DNA of 64,000 nucleotides. Source: Blastocystis sp. Blastoise (taxonomy: Eukaryota; Sar; Bigyra; Opalinata; Blastocystidae). The position numbers and the translations under genes are program-made. Of the stretch, positions 32,829 to 44,828 are shown piece after piece; positions within the stretch are counted from its first letter, which is position 1; each line of letters starts with the position of its first letter. The stretch is from the NCBI GenBank assembly GCA_039096225.1, contig JBBPEB010000033.1, positions 710,501-774,500 on the forward strand, in the 5' to 3' direction. The notes beneath the pieces are model-generated. The model did not search any database. It worked only from the letters and a program-made list of their open reading frames with translations, and had not been told where the DNA came from.

Positions 32829-33160
32829 CAGGGGTCATCAGGCATGACCTCTTTCAGCGGGAAATGGGGAAAAAAAGCGCAAAAAGAGCCAGTTTTTACA
32901 AAAAAACACTGAAGAATCAGTCAAAAAATAATTAAAAAATCACTAAAAAAATAAAAAAACAAGTATAATTTTCTTAAAAACCGTCGGTATTTTTTCAAAG
33001 ACATTGTTTTTGAGCTTATCTTGACGTGCTACACAAAACCGAACTATTTTCAAGTGAAAAAAATAAATAATCAGAGAGAAAATGTAAAATAATCGTTTAA
33101 GCGCAAAAAAAGCATCAATAAGCGCACTTTGCGCTAAAAGCGCAGTTTTGGCACACCCTG
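32829..33160. mobile_element. Non-autonomous hAT-type DNA transposon, 332 bp
   Basis: The element begins CAGGGGTCATCAGG and ends GGCACACCCTG, so the reverse complement of the right end reads CAGGGTGTGCC. Both ends therefore start CAGGG, the typical hAT terminus, with imperfect similarity further in. It is flanked by a perfect 8-bp duplication, TTTCCAAT, the length hAT transposases make. Short GCGC-containing repeats (AGCGCAAA or its complement) occur once near the left end (about 32876) and about four times near the right end (33098-33144), which fits subterminal transposase-binding repeats. No transposase is encoded; the 80-codon minus-strand frame here is not a known protein. The left end also contains a small hairpin (GGTCAT and ATGACC arms). 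The element lies about 210-550 bases before the surface-protein ATG. Confidence 0.85.
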
Positions 33161-33168
33161 TTTCCAAT
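33161..33168 (+). repeat. Right 8-bp target-site duplication TTTCCAAT
   Basis: Perfect direct repeat of 32821-32828, directly following the CCCTG end of the hAT-type element. Confidence 0.9.
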
Positions 33169-33373
33169 ACATTTGCGACAGACAAAAAAGCGTGTCATCT
33201 CCTGTATAGAGCCGTCATTCCGGGGGAGAAAGAGAAATGGTTGTTTATATCGTCATTTCTATGTGATATCTTGTTGAGATGTATAATCCGTCACTTCCAC
33301 ATTTGACACATTCTCTTTTCCTTTTTCTATTCTTTATTACTCACATTTTATTTTTATTCTTATTTTGGTTGAT

Positions 33374-36300
33374 ATGAATAGAATATATCTTTTATTTATT
33401 CTTTGCGTTGTATTCACTCAAGGTATGCATGATAATACTGATTATTGTTGTTTCTTATTCATATTTTTCTATATTTAGGCCTTGATTGTCTTGCTGGTCA
33501 ATTTGAATTTACTGTTAATAGAAAATATGGTAATTATGCTGATGAAGAATCTTTTGCTATTTATCGAGGTACTGTTACTGGTGTTCAAGTTTTCACCATG
33601 GCTGGACAAAATGGACAAGCTTTTACTGAACAAAGTGGATCTTTCTGTTCTGAAATGACTACACATACTATATCAATGGCTGATTCCTATGGTGATGGTT
33701 GGGGTGATGCTACATCTACTTCTACTCTCAGTATTTCTATTAGTGGACTTGAAATATTTAAAGGAGGTATGGCTTACGTTGGTGGTAGTGATTATAAAAC
33801 TGATGTGAAGACATTTAACAGTATGTAATTATTTTTATAAAATCTATCTGTATAAATCATTTATTGTTTTCTTTCTTCGAAACTTTCATTTAATTTATAT
33901 ATATATAATATAATATACTTATTTCATATAGCTAATTTAATGATTTCTTTTGGTTCTGAATGGAAATATTCTGATGCTGCTCAATCTGGTGCTGGTTGGG
34001 CTGCTACTTCTTTTTCAGATAATTCTTGGTCTGCTGCTGGTAGTGGTTCTATGCCTGCTTTTACTGCTACAACTCGTTATTATCGTAAAACTGTTTCTTT
34101 TACAAATCGTAATGAATTTGCTACTGTTTTATTAGCTCTTAAAACTGGTGAAGGTGTTGCCGTTTATGTTGAAGGTACTGAAATCTATAGACATAAATTA
34201 CCTTCTGGTACTTTAACTGGCCAGACTACTGCTATTTCTGCTTCTGATGCTCTTATTGCTTCTAAGAGAATTAGCTTTAATAAATTCTTATTACCTCAAA
34301 GTGGTAGTTTTGTTATTGCTATTGAAATTCATCAAGCTCAAGGTGTTACTAATGGTCCTGATGTTTTTAATATTGGTGGTGCTCTTTTTGGTTCTGCTGT
34401 AGCTAATGAATGTTCTACTTCTAGATTTGCTTCAGGTATTGCTTCTAGTACTCCTTCTTCTGGTGTTACAGGTACTAGTGTCAATGATCTTTTTGATGGT
34501 AAGACAAGTAGTCAATTTGCTATTAATGGTTTTACTACTGCTAATATTATTTATACATTTAATGATGCTGCTTCTGAATGGATTAATTCTTATTCAATTA
34601 CTTCTAGTTCTGATAGTAGTTATGGTGTTCCTAAAGCTTGGAAATTCTATGGTTCTACTGATAATAATATATGGGATGTATTAGATCAAAGAGATAATGA
34701 AGTTTTTGCTTCTACATCTACTAAAAAGACTTATCCTGTTCGTAGTAATGAAAAATCATATAAAATGTTTAAATTAGAAGTTACTCAAACAACAGTTACT
34801 AATACTTTTGCTATGTCTCTTTTTGAAGTTTATGTTTGTAACTTTGCTTATCTTCCTGCTGGTTTACAATATGAGGTTACTACTCTTAGTGGTTATGCTG
34901 GTATTGATCAATTTAATATTGCTCCTGCTTCTAATGGTTATACTAGTTATACTTCTGTTCCTCCATTCCCTGCTGGTTTAACTTTATCTTCATCAACTGG
35001 TATTATTTCTGGTTCTCCTTCTGAAGGTGCTACTGGTGCTTATGTTATTACTGCTACTAAGATGGGTACTACTCAAACATCTTCATTTACTATGAATTTA
35101 GGTATTCAATCTTGTGCTCCTCCTACTAAATTACATATTCGTTTTAGAAAAACAAATCAATCTTTTGCTTCTGAAGAAGGTTGGGCATTAAAGAATGCTG
35201 CTGGTACTACTATTTATACTTCTCCATCTTTAACTCAATATCAAGAATTCGCTGCTACTCTTTGTGTTGATGCTCAAGTTCATACAGTTTCTTTACTTGA
35301 TAGTCATTCTGATGGTTGGGATGCTGGTTCTTATTTATATCTTGATGTATCTAATTATGAAGGTGGCTATTTCACTGCTGCTAAACTTTTTGATCGTAGA
35401 AATGCTGTAAAAGATTTCCAATTTGATTTCAATTATCTTATTCCTCTTAAATCTACTACTTGGCAATATACTCAAGGTAATGTTCCTGCTAATTGGAATA
35501 CTGTTGGTTCTCCTGCTGGTTTTACTGCTTTCCCTATAGCTACTCCTCCTACTGCTTCTAGTCATATCTGGTTATTTAGAAATACTTTTACTGTTACTTC
35601 TAAAACTGGATATGTTGGTTTTGAATTAAAATTCAAATATAGAGCTGGTGTACTTGTTTATATTAATGGTCAAGAAGTTTATAGAAAATATATTACTGAA
35701 GGTGCTGCTCTTACTACTTCTACTTCTGCTACTAGTGGTAATCCTACTACTAATTTCATTAGTATTACTGGAAGAAATGCTGCTATTCAAGTAGGTAGTA
35801 ATACTCTTGCTATTGCTATTGTTAATTTACAAGGTAATAATCCTACTACTTTATTATTTGATGGTTCTATTCAAATGATTAAAGCTGCTCCTTTAGGTAG
35901 AAATTGGGATCTTAGTGCTACTACTGAACCTTATGCTTCTAATCCTGAATATGCTTTTGATCTTCAAGATTGGTCTACCGTTACTCTTACTACTCCTCAT
36001 AAGAGTACTGCTTCTATTACTGCTGATTATGGTACTCATAGAGCTGAATTTGTTAATAAATATTGCTTTAAATCTTCTTATCAAAGTGATGCTGAAGACC
36101 CTTCTGATTGGGCTGTTTATGGTAGTAATGATGTAGGTGCTAGTTGGACATTATTAGGTAATGTTACTAATGCTTATTTCTCTGGTAGAAATGTTGAAAG
36201 ATGTTTCTATTTACCTCAAAATACTAAAGCTTGGAGTCAATATAAATTCTTACTTACTGAACCTGCTATGGCTAATGCTGATCCTTATGTATTTACAATC

Positions 36301-38469
36301 AGTGAAATTACTCCTTCATTTGATGATTTAGATCAATTAACTATTCCTGCTTTATCTTTTTCTTCTAATACTGTTAGTGGTTATATTGGTGTACCTTTCC
36401 CTGAAGTTACTCCTAATAGTAATCTTTATGGTAATTTCCGTATTAATCCTCCTCTTGCACTTCCTTTAGAAATAGATACTTCTACTGGTTCTATTCGTGG
36501 TATTCCTCCTGCTGCTATGCCTACTCAAACTTATACTGTAACTGCTACAGATCCTAAAGGAAATGATTCTACTGCTTCTATTACTTTATCTGTTGTTCCT
36601 TGTTCTAGTCCTAATATTATGTTTAGTGTCTTTATTCATTCTGGTGCTAATGGTAGTCAAATGGGTTTCTATCTTAAAGATAAGCATAGTCAAACTATTC
36701 AATCAGTTTCTGGATTTACTAATAATCAAGATAATTATTATCCTTATTGTAAACCTGCTGATGTTTATACTTTAGTTATTACTGATTCTGGTTTTGATGG
36801 TTGGGATAGTGGCTATTTTAGAATTATTTTAGAAGATAAATCTGTTGTTCTTCAAGGTTCTTTAGGTGATCAAGAACATGAAAAGTCTTTCCCTATTACT
36901 GTTGGTTATGTTGCTTCTCCTCTTCATACTACTTGGAAATATTCTAATACTGGTTCTGCTGCTGCTTCTAATTGGAATACTGTTACTTTTAATGAAGCTG
37001 GTTGGAAAGAAGGTCAACCTAATGCTTTTGATGCTCCTAATGGTAATACTCAATATTTCAGATTCTCTTTTGATATTAATAGTATTAATAGTTATGGTTC
37101 TATTGTATATAATGTAAAGACTAGATATGGTCTTGTTGTTTATGTTAATGGTGTTGAAAGTTATAGATATAATCTTCCTAATGGAGTTATTGATTTTTCT
37201 ACTCCTTGTAAGAATTTATTATCTGAATCTATTTATGTTGGTTCTGCTGAATCTATTTCTTTTGGTAATATTGTTAGTGGAAAGAATGTTGTTGCTATTG
37301 AAGTACATAGAATAGCTGGTGCTGCTAATGTTATTGATTTTGATTGTAGTATTTTATTAGCTGCTGATGGTAGTTATAGAGTATTAGATGGTGAAGCTTC
37401 TAGTGAACTTGCTACTGATCCTGATGTATATAAAGCTTTTGATAATATTCAAGGTAGTGTTTATATTTCTTCTACTCGTTGTGCTGGTGCTAGCCCTACT
37501 TGGACTTACAAAAATGGTAGAAAAGAATATATTTCTTCTTATACTATTATAACTGGTCCTAAATGTAATGCTAGACATCCTTCTACTTGGGAATTACAAG
37601 GTTCTAATAATGGTGTTCGTTGGACTACTCTTCATTATGTTGAAAATCATATGTTTACTTATTATTCTGATAGTTATTCTGCTCTTTTCTATAATGATAA
37701 AGTCTATAATATGTATAGATTTAAGACTATTCAATGTGGTAATATTGCTATTGATCCTGAAGGTTATTGGGCTGAAAGTGAATGTGGTCTTACAGGTCAA
37801 CAAGGATTCCAATTAGCTGAAATTGGTCTTTATTCTAAGAAAGTTAGTGGTGCTTGTAAACCTACTACTGATGGTTTCTCTGGTTCTGTTGAAGGTGGTC
37901 ATGCTTATAAAGAATGTCCTCTTTATAAAGAAGGTAGAATTGAAGCTTTATGTACAAGTGGTGTTTTAGGTACTCCTATTGATTATTGTGTTAATAGTAA
38001 ACCTGCTTCTATTACTTATAATCCTGATGTTTTAACTGTATATAAGGGTTATGATTTCTCTATTACTCCTATTGTTGCTGCTCTTGATTATGTTTGTTCT
38101 GCTAATGTAACTGCTATTCCTACTGGTGTTAATTTCAATACTGCTACTGGTGCTTTCTCTGGTAAGACCTCTACTCTTTTTGAATCTCAAAAGATTACTG
38201 TAACTTGTACTAATAAAGCTGGTTTCATTACTCAAGATTTCTTTATTGTTTCTATTGAAAAACCTGGTATTCCTATTTGGGCTTGGATTGTTATTGTTGT
38301 TTTAGCTCTTATTATTATTGGTACAATTTCTTTCTGTATCTTTATTAGAACAAAGTCAAGAAAGAATAAGGGACATAATAATCTTGATAACAAGAAATCT
38401 ACTTCTTCTAAGATTAAGAGTTCTTCTAAGAAAACTCCTGGTGATGCCAACAAACCTGTCAAGATTTAA
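33374..38469 (+). CDS. Large modular type I membrane surface protein with three repeats of a four-part module
   Basis: I do not recognise an orthologue. Exons 33374-33422, 33479-33820 and 33932-38469 join in frame to 1,642 residues. The protein starts with a signal peptide (MNRIYLLFILCVVFTQG) and ends with one membrane helix (IWAWIVIVVLALIIIGTISF) plus a short Lys/Ser-rich cytosolic tail. Between them lie three rounds of similar modules: a beta module with a DSxxDGW motif (DSYGDGW about 33680, DSHSDGW about 35300, DSGFDGW about 36784); a jelly-roll-like module starting with W-x-Y and containing VYVEGTEIYR, VYINGQEVYR or VYVNGVESYR; a discoidin-like segment (WKFYGSTDNNIW, WAVYGSNDVGASW, WELQGSNNGVRW); and a putative-Ig-like segment ending ITATK, VTATD or VTCTN. 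A Cys-rich stretch near 37855-38000 looks Sushi-like. A role as adhesin or surface receptor is inferred. The last exon of 4.5 kb has no intron, in contrast to its neighbours. Confidence 0.88.
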
Positions 38470-40054
38470 ATAATATATATTAATAGTTACAGATAGTCTT
38501 TTTATTTTATATTTTATAATATATTATATATATATAATTGTCTATTACTATTTAACTTATAATCATTCTAGATAATTCCTTTATAAGTTTTATTTATAAT
38601 AATGCCTTTATATTTGTAATCTTATTCTCTCAAAACTATATCATTTTAATGTTTATTTTAAATTAGTATTCAAATTTCGTTTTGTTTTGTTAATTTATAA
38701 GGTTGACATAATAATTAAGATTAATTAATAGAAATTTTGTAAATAAACATTTTACGATAATATATACATGCCAACATTTTATTATTAACAGTTATAAACA
38801 TAAAACTCTAATTATATATATATGCTTTTCAATTCTTTTTATATATAAATGTTATAAATATATCTTATTGATTTCAAAGAATAATCTTATGATTTTAATA
38901 ACAGTTTTCAATAAATAAATAAAAAAATGATGTAGAGAATAATTTCTTTTAACGTAAACCTGATTATTATACATTAAAAAATTTGAAGATATTATCATGT
39001 ATATATATCATTACAATTCTGATAAATTTATACAGTTCCTTAAAGAAATAATCAACATGTGTTGAATTATGTTTGTTTGAAAAAGATACTACAATAAAAA
39101 TAAAAACAGTTGTAAAAAGCCCACTAAATAGAAGTTCAACTGATAAGATTGTTAGATAATACAAAGATAATCTAGAATCAAAGGAACCAAAGAATATCTT
39201 TTGCTTTTGTTTCTATGACAATGTGTTTTCCAGAAGAGTTTTTTGATTTGTGTTAGAAAAACATATGAGAAGAAAAACCATGGAAAAACATATATAAATA
39301 GATTTCATTACCAATATAACCGCGATTGTCGCGTACTATTTAAATTTTTATAACAATTGATTTTTCTTTGCAGTCATTTCTGTTCTATCGTTTATCGATT
39401 AAAGAAACTTAAGTTTTAATCAAACAAAAGGTTTGTATATATGACGTCATGTCGACAAAACTAGCATTGTATTAAATAAACGTATCCAAAATAGCAACGT
39501 ATGTGAACAATAATAGTGACACATAATAAAAAATATGATTGTATTTAATAAAAAACATATTGACAACCATTCATAATATATACAGTTGGCTTAATGCTTA
39601 TTTAAAGAATTTGACAAAAAAAAAGGAAGCAAATGCCATATTATTTGAAAGGATCTGACGCACTTAGCTTGATTCTCTTCAAAAACGGATTATTTGCTAC
39701 TGTTAGATATTTGGATTAGCCAATCATTATACAGGAAACTATGATTTTAGAATAATTTATTGGTTGAACGAATTATTTTTATTAGATTAAGCCAATAATT
39801 ATAATGGTTTTGACTTTTGGCTTTTCATCATTTGCAAATGACTTGGAAACCAATAACGATTTCTAAAGTTTATGACGCACTCTTTATGTGAACTCTTTTA
39901 TTGGATAATTAATATTGTCTTATTTGAGTTGTCAACGTTTTTTTCCAGTTACCGAGAAAACACACTCGACAATACAGTTGGTTTTAAAAGTGAATAACAA
40001 TTCATTTTTTATTTAATATTCGAATCTGAAGTAGTCTGCCTCATTGAAACAAAA
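38470..40054. other. Intergenic region before the sugar porter
   Basis: About 1.6 kb without a supportable gene. The first few hundred bases are AT-rich 3' flank. The right end holds a cluster of CCAAT boxes, given separately. A 65-codon minus-strand frame (38967-39164) has no family features. Confidence 0.5.
39718..39906. promoter_or_regulatory. Cluster of five CCAAT-type boxes upstream of the sugar porter
   Basis: Within 190 bases there are AGCCAATCA (39718), TTATTGGTTG (39757), GCCAATAA (39791), ACCAATAA (39849) and TATTGGAT (39898), in both orientations. They lie 150-340 bases before the ATG at 40055. CCAAT boxes bind NF-Y/HAP in other eukaryotes; function here is inferred from density and position. 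Confidence 0.5.
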
Positions 40055-41571
40055 ATGGCTTTTAAAAACACCCTTTCTGCTGTACTGGTCAATATATTTG
40101 CTGGATGTATCACCGGTTATAATACCGCTGTTGTCAGTGGTCTCGCTTATCCTTTGATTAAGTGTACTATTTTTGAAACTGAAATGTCTGAAGATGAAGT
40201 TTCTGTTTATCAAGGACTCTTCAATGCTTTGATTCTCGTATTTGCTATGTTTGGTTCTATGATGTCTCCTGCCATCGTAAGAGCATTTGGAATTAGAGGA
40301 GCTGCTCTCACCATGAGTATTATTGCTACTATTTGCCCTATTGTCATGGTTCTCTATAAGAATTTCTGGTATATGGCTATTATTCGTGGTTTATGTGGTA
40401 TGTATTTACTTTTTAAACTATACATTAATTATTATACGATTTATAATAAATAAAATATATTTCTATCTATATATACTTTTATAATTTAATGTATATATTT
40501 TTTAGGTCTTGCTGTTGGTATGGTGGGTAACTTTGGACCTATCTACAGTGATACTTATCTTGATCCTGCTACTAGAACCAGAACTAAATCTGTTATTCAA
40601 TTTGCTATCACCTTATCAATTATTGTTGCTGTATGTGTTTAATAAATCATGATAATTTTTATTTTTTCCTCTTTGGTTTTCCTTTTTTCTGTGTTTTTTT
40701 TTCTTGTGTTTTCTCTATATTTTATGTTTATTCTATTGATTTGATATAGTATATCTTTAATTATTTCTTCACACCTTCTTATACTACCACATCATGTACT
40801 CCTTTAACTACTTTCCAATATACTCTTCAATTTGCAATTGGTGCCGTTTTCCCTATATTATTAATGATCACTCTTCTTATTCCCGTTAAGCCTTGTATTT
40901 AATTATTTAATATTTTTATAAATACATATTATATATATTTATATATATATTTTTTATAGATGTTCCTGTTTCAACTGTTGATACCACTAAGTCTTCGTAT
41001 ATATAAATTTTATATCTAAAACATTATTAATTATAATATATTATATATATAGAGTAACTGTTCCTGAATCAAAACCTGTTGAAACTACTCAATCTTCTGA
41101 ATCTACAACTGCTCCTAGTGCTTCTATTGCTGAAGCTGTTGAAGATGCTTCTCCTAATTCTGTTGGTAATCTTGATAATCACTCTGGTATGACTCCTTTA
41201 AGAACTCCTAAAACACCTGGCTCTATTCTTCATCAAAAGAAAGAATCTATATATTCTTGTAAAGTATGTTATATATATATTCTTTTTTGTTTTGATTTTT
41301 TTTTGTTTTATATCACTTTTTGTTTTTGTTTGTTTTATATCACTTTTTGCTTTTGTTTGTTTTAAATATTGTTAATCAATTTTAAAATAAAAATTTCTAT
41401 ATATAATATTTTATAGAATATTAAATATATTTTCTTTATTATTATGCTTGCTGCTGTTAATCAATTAACTGGTGTAAATGGAGTCATTTTCTATGCTCAA
41501 CAAATCTTATCTGGTGCTGGTATTGAAGATGTATATATATATATTTATTATTATTATTATTATTATTATTA

Positions 41572-41603
<32 letters not shown>

Positions 41604-42567
41604 TAAAAGGATTCTAATATATATTCTATAGGCTTTATTAGCTTCTATTTATGTTGTTGCTTTATGGAATTGTCTTACTGTTTTTGTCTACATCTTTATT
41701 TGTGATCGTCTTACTTCTACTACTATTCTTAATATCTCTTTAAGTATTATGATTGTTGGATCTGCCTTCCTAGTCGTGTCGTATGTTATCTATTTATATA
41801 GTATTATTTTATCATCATTTTTATTTATATTTATTTATAATTTATATTTGTATATTATATTGTAATACACATGATTTTATTTAATATTATTATATTTTAA
41901 ACAAAAAAAAAAAATATATATATATATATATTATTTATTTATAGATTCTTTGGAAGTGATATTATTTTCTTTGCCTTTGCTGGTATGATGTTATATCTCT
42001 TAGGTTATGAAAGTGGTACTGGTCCCATCTTCTATGTAGTATCAAGTGAAGGATTACCTCCTGAATTATTAGGTATATATAAACTATAATATATATAATA
42101 ATACATATCATATTCTTTATATATACTATATTTTATATACTATTTTTATAAATGATATATATATATAGAACAAGGTTTATCATTAGCTAATACTTTACTT
42201 TATGTATTTAATATTGTTATCTCCTTCACATTCCCTATTTTACGTGTTAATATTGGTGCTAATTATACATTTATTATTCTTATTCTCATTCAAGTCTTAT
42301 GTATGATCTATTTCAACGTCTATGCTTGGTATATATTCTATATTCATTATTATTTTATTTATTATATTATTTATTTTTTTATATTATTTATTTATTATAT
42401 TATTTATTTATTATATTATTTATTTATTAGTATTTTATTTATTATTTTATTATATTATTTATTTATTTATTATTTATTAATTATTTATTTATTATTTATT
42501 AATATTTAATATATATAGTAGTAATAAGTCTAAGAAATCTACTAGTGCCCAAACTCCTAAGATCTAA
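40055..42567 (+). CDS. Divergent sugar-porter-type major facilitator transporter
   Basis: A multi-spanning membrane protein whose exons encode alternating hydrophobic helices. The clearest family signature is NQLTGVNGVIFYAQQILSGA (about 41459-41518), matching the QQ-x-TG-x-N-x-x-x-Y-Y region of helix 7 in sugar porters, and the early GYNTAVVSG resembles the GYD-x-x-x-xG segment of helix 1. The usual helix 4-5 R-G/R-R motif and the PESPRWL loop are not evident, and no PETKG is seen after the last helix. A hydrophilic Thr/Ser/Pro-rich loop of roughly 70 residues separates the two halves (about 40965-41270). The tail is short and basic. A hexose or other small-solute transporter is likely, but the substrate is unknown. 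Introns are shorter and less TA-dominated than in neighbouring genes. Confidence 0.8.
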
Positions 42568-43046
42568 AAAAATGAGTATCACAAAAACATAATTTTATTT
42601 TTCATAAATAAAACGTATAACTATATTGTGTTTGTGTTTTCATTTTTTGTATATTATCATATTATCTGCTTTATATATTATCTTTTTGAATCTTTAACTT
42701 TTATATATATACAAAGAGTATCTTGTTTCACTATAAATTTTTTCTTATTTACTTTATTTTACTCTTGTATTCAATTTCTTTTATAAAAAATCATTTGAAA
42801 TTATACATTTTAATGTATATTATTTTCTTTTATGCTTTATTGTTGTTGCATTAAATTAATAATAATTATCTTTTATTTTTCTTTGTGTTTTGTTACATAT
42901 TGCGATAACTGTTAAATTATAAATGAAATGAGAAAAATCACAAAAAAATAGATATATTTATATAAGATAGAATTTATAAATAAAAACAAATGTTTATAAT
43001 GAAAACAAAAAGAATATGTATTAATAGAGTTATATAAGAAATATAT
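42568..43046. other. Convergent intergenic region
   Basis: About 480 AT-rich bases between the stop codons of the converging transporter and OTU genes. It must contain both 3' ends. No other feature is recognised. Confidence 0.5.
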
Positions 43047-44828
43047 TTATTCCTCTTCTTTCTTTGGAGTATAAACTTTTGGGAAGAATTTACCATAGTA
43101 ATAAATACGATTTGCAAATCCATAACACTGCATAGGGTTTTCTTTCATATTATATACCATACATAAATGATATCTCATACGACCATAACGACTATAAGAA
43201 TGAATAAGAAAAATAGTATCATATATATAAATAGATATATAGTACTACTTTTCAGTTAATAATATGAATTTATATATAAATATATAGTACTTATGGTTAT
43301 ATATATACAGTTTTGGATATTTATGTCTAATTCGTAACATAGTTTGAAAGAAAGCATTTCTTTCTGATATGGTAAATTTAGGCTCTATATATATATTATA
43401 TATAATAGTTATAATAACATATATAAAATTAAAAATATATATAACACAAATATTATATATATACCAGGAATATTTTCTTCTTCTTCTTCATCTTCATCTT
43501 CATCTTCATCTTCATCTTCATCTTCTTCTTCAGAACTGTCTTCTCCAAGTATATTATCGTCTAATTGGAAATCATCATCATCATCATCATCTTCATCTTC
43601 TTCTTCTTTAATTAATTCATTCGTATTATTATTTTGATTTTTCTTTTCCATTTCTTTCTGACGCTCTTCATCTCGTTTCTTTTTCCATTCTTTTGTTTCT
43701 TCAGGAAGTTTATCTTCTATTTCTTTAGATATCTTTGCAAATATTGGCATAGGATTATTCACATTATATGAAGTAGATTGATCTTTACTATTATTATTAT
43801 TTTGATCTTTTGTAAATACAATATTATCTTTAGTAGAATGAGAATTAAGAGCAATACAAGGTAATTTACCGTCTCTTGTACGTACACTGTTATAATGACA
43901 ACTACCTAAATATATAATATGTAATACTTTATTCGATCCAGGGAAATTCTGCATTTCTAAATTAACATGATAATCCTATATATAATAATAATAAACATAA
44001 TAAACATAATAAACATAATAAACATAATAAACATAATAATAATAAACATAATAAACATAATAAACATAACATAAAATTACATAACATAAAATTAAACATA
44101 AACATAACATAATAATAAACATAAACATAACATAATAAATAAATATACTTGATACACAACTATATTATATTCATAAGCTTTAGAAATAGCTTGTAATTCT
44201 AAATTCCCTCCCCAAATACCCGATTTACTCATATGATTCAAATACTATACATATTTATAATATAACAATATTAATAAATACATATACATAAACAATAATA
44301 AATATATATATATTATACTCTATAAAATGGTATTTTATCGGTGTCCATAAAGGGCTCAAAATCATCTTTATGATTGTACATATAAATAATAGCATTCTAT
44401 AGAAATAAAACAAAAATAATAACTAATACTTATATAATATATTATAATCTACTTGCATACCTTTCTAACAATATCAAAACGTTCTTCATCACCATACAAC
44501 TGGTCTGCACATGATCTAAAAAAAAAGATATAATTAAAAAAAAATAAAACTAGAAGCGTCATTCAAACATAAAATTTAAAATGAAAAAAAAAAAGAAATA
44601 GAACAAAAACAAATAGATATACCTGAAAAGACAATTACCATCACCACCAACATGGACGATTGAAAGTCCTTTTTCATGTAATTGATTGAAAACACTCTTA
44701 GGCATGTTCATTCCAAACATTCTTTCACAATTATTCTGAGAAGAATGCTGATTTTTTTTCTCAAAATACTTCCTACGATCATTCTTATCATTAAATCGTT
44801 TTTTGAATTTGTTAAAATGAGAACCCAT
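43047..44828 (-). CDS. OTU-family deubiquitinase
   Basis: OTU enzymes are cysteine proteases that cut ubiquitin chains. The minus-strand exons start at 44828 (MGSHFNKFKKRFNDK). The catalytic motif GGDGNCLFR, with nucleophile Cys, lies at about 44630-44655. The next exons give SCADQLYGDEERFDIVRK, then IWGGNLELQAISKAYEYNIV (about 44170-44230), and the catalytic His in GSCHYNSVR (about 43885-43912). This order matches OTUD3/OTU1-like domains. After the OTU domain comes a charged region with a long Asp/Glu tract (about 43470-43620 on the plus strand), then a short conserved-looking C-terminus ending TPKKEEE. An upstream in-frame Met at 44900 exists, but 44828 begins the basic region seen in relatives. 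The tract between the OTU domain and the C-terminus is probably disordered. Confidence 0.88.
43981..44145 (-). repeat. Intronic AATAAACATA-type minisatellite
   Basis: About 15 copies of a 9-12 base unit (plus strand ATAAACATA, sense strand TATGTTTAT) fill an intron of the OTU gene. Confidence 0.85.

Larger units (their letters stand above)
31496..33373. other. Long intergenic region upstream of the surface-protein gene, with hAT insertion and CCAAT boxes
   Basis: About 1.9 kb without a supportable gene; the right third is visibly richer in G and C. CCAAT boxes occur at about 32470 (ACCAATCA), 32762 (TGATTGGAT), 32792 (TAATTGGTT) and 32821 (TTTCCAATCA). A hAT-type element sits at 32829-33160 and is described separately. 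Short open frames on the minus strand (32029-32232 and 32943-33185) have no family features. Confidence 0.6.

Noticed and set aside
32943-33185. 80-codon minus-strand frame overlapping the hAT element
   Set aside because: It runs across the element boundary and has no transposase features.
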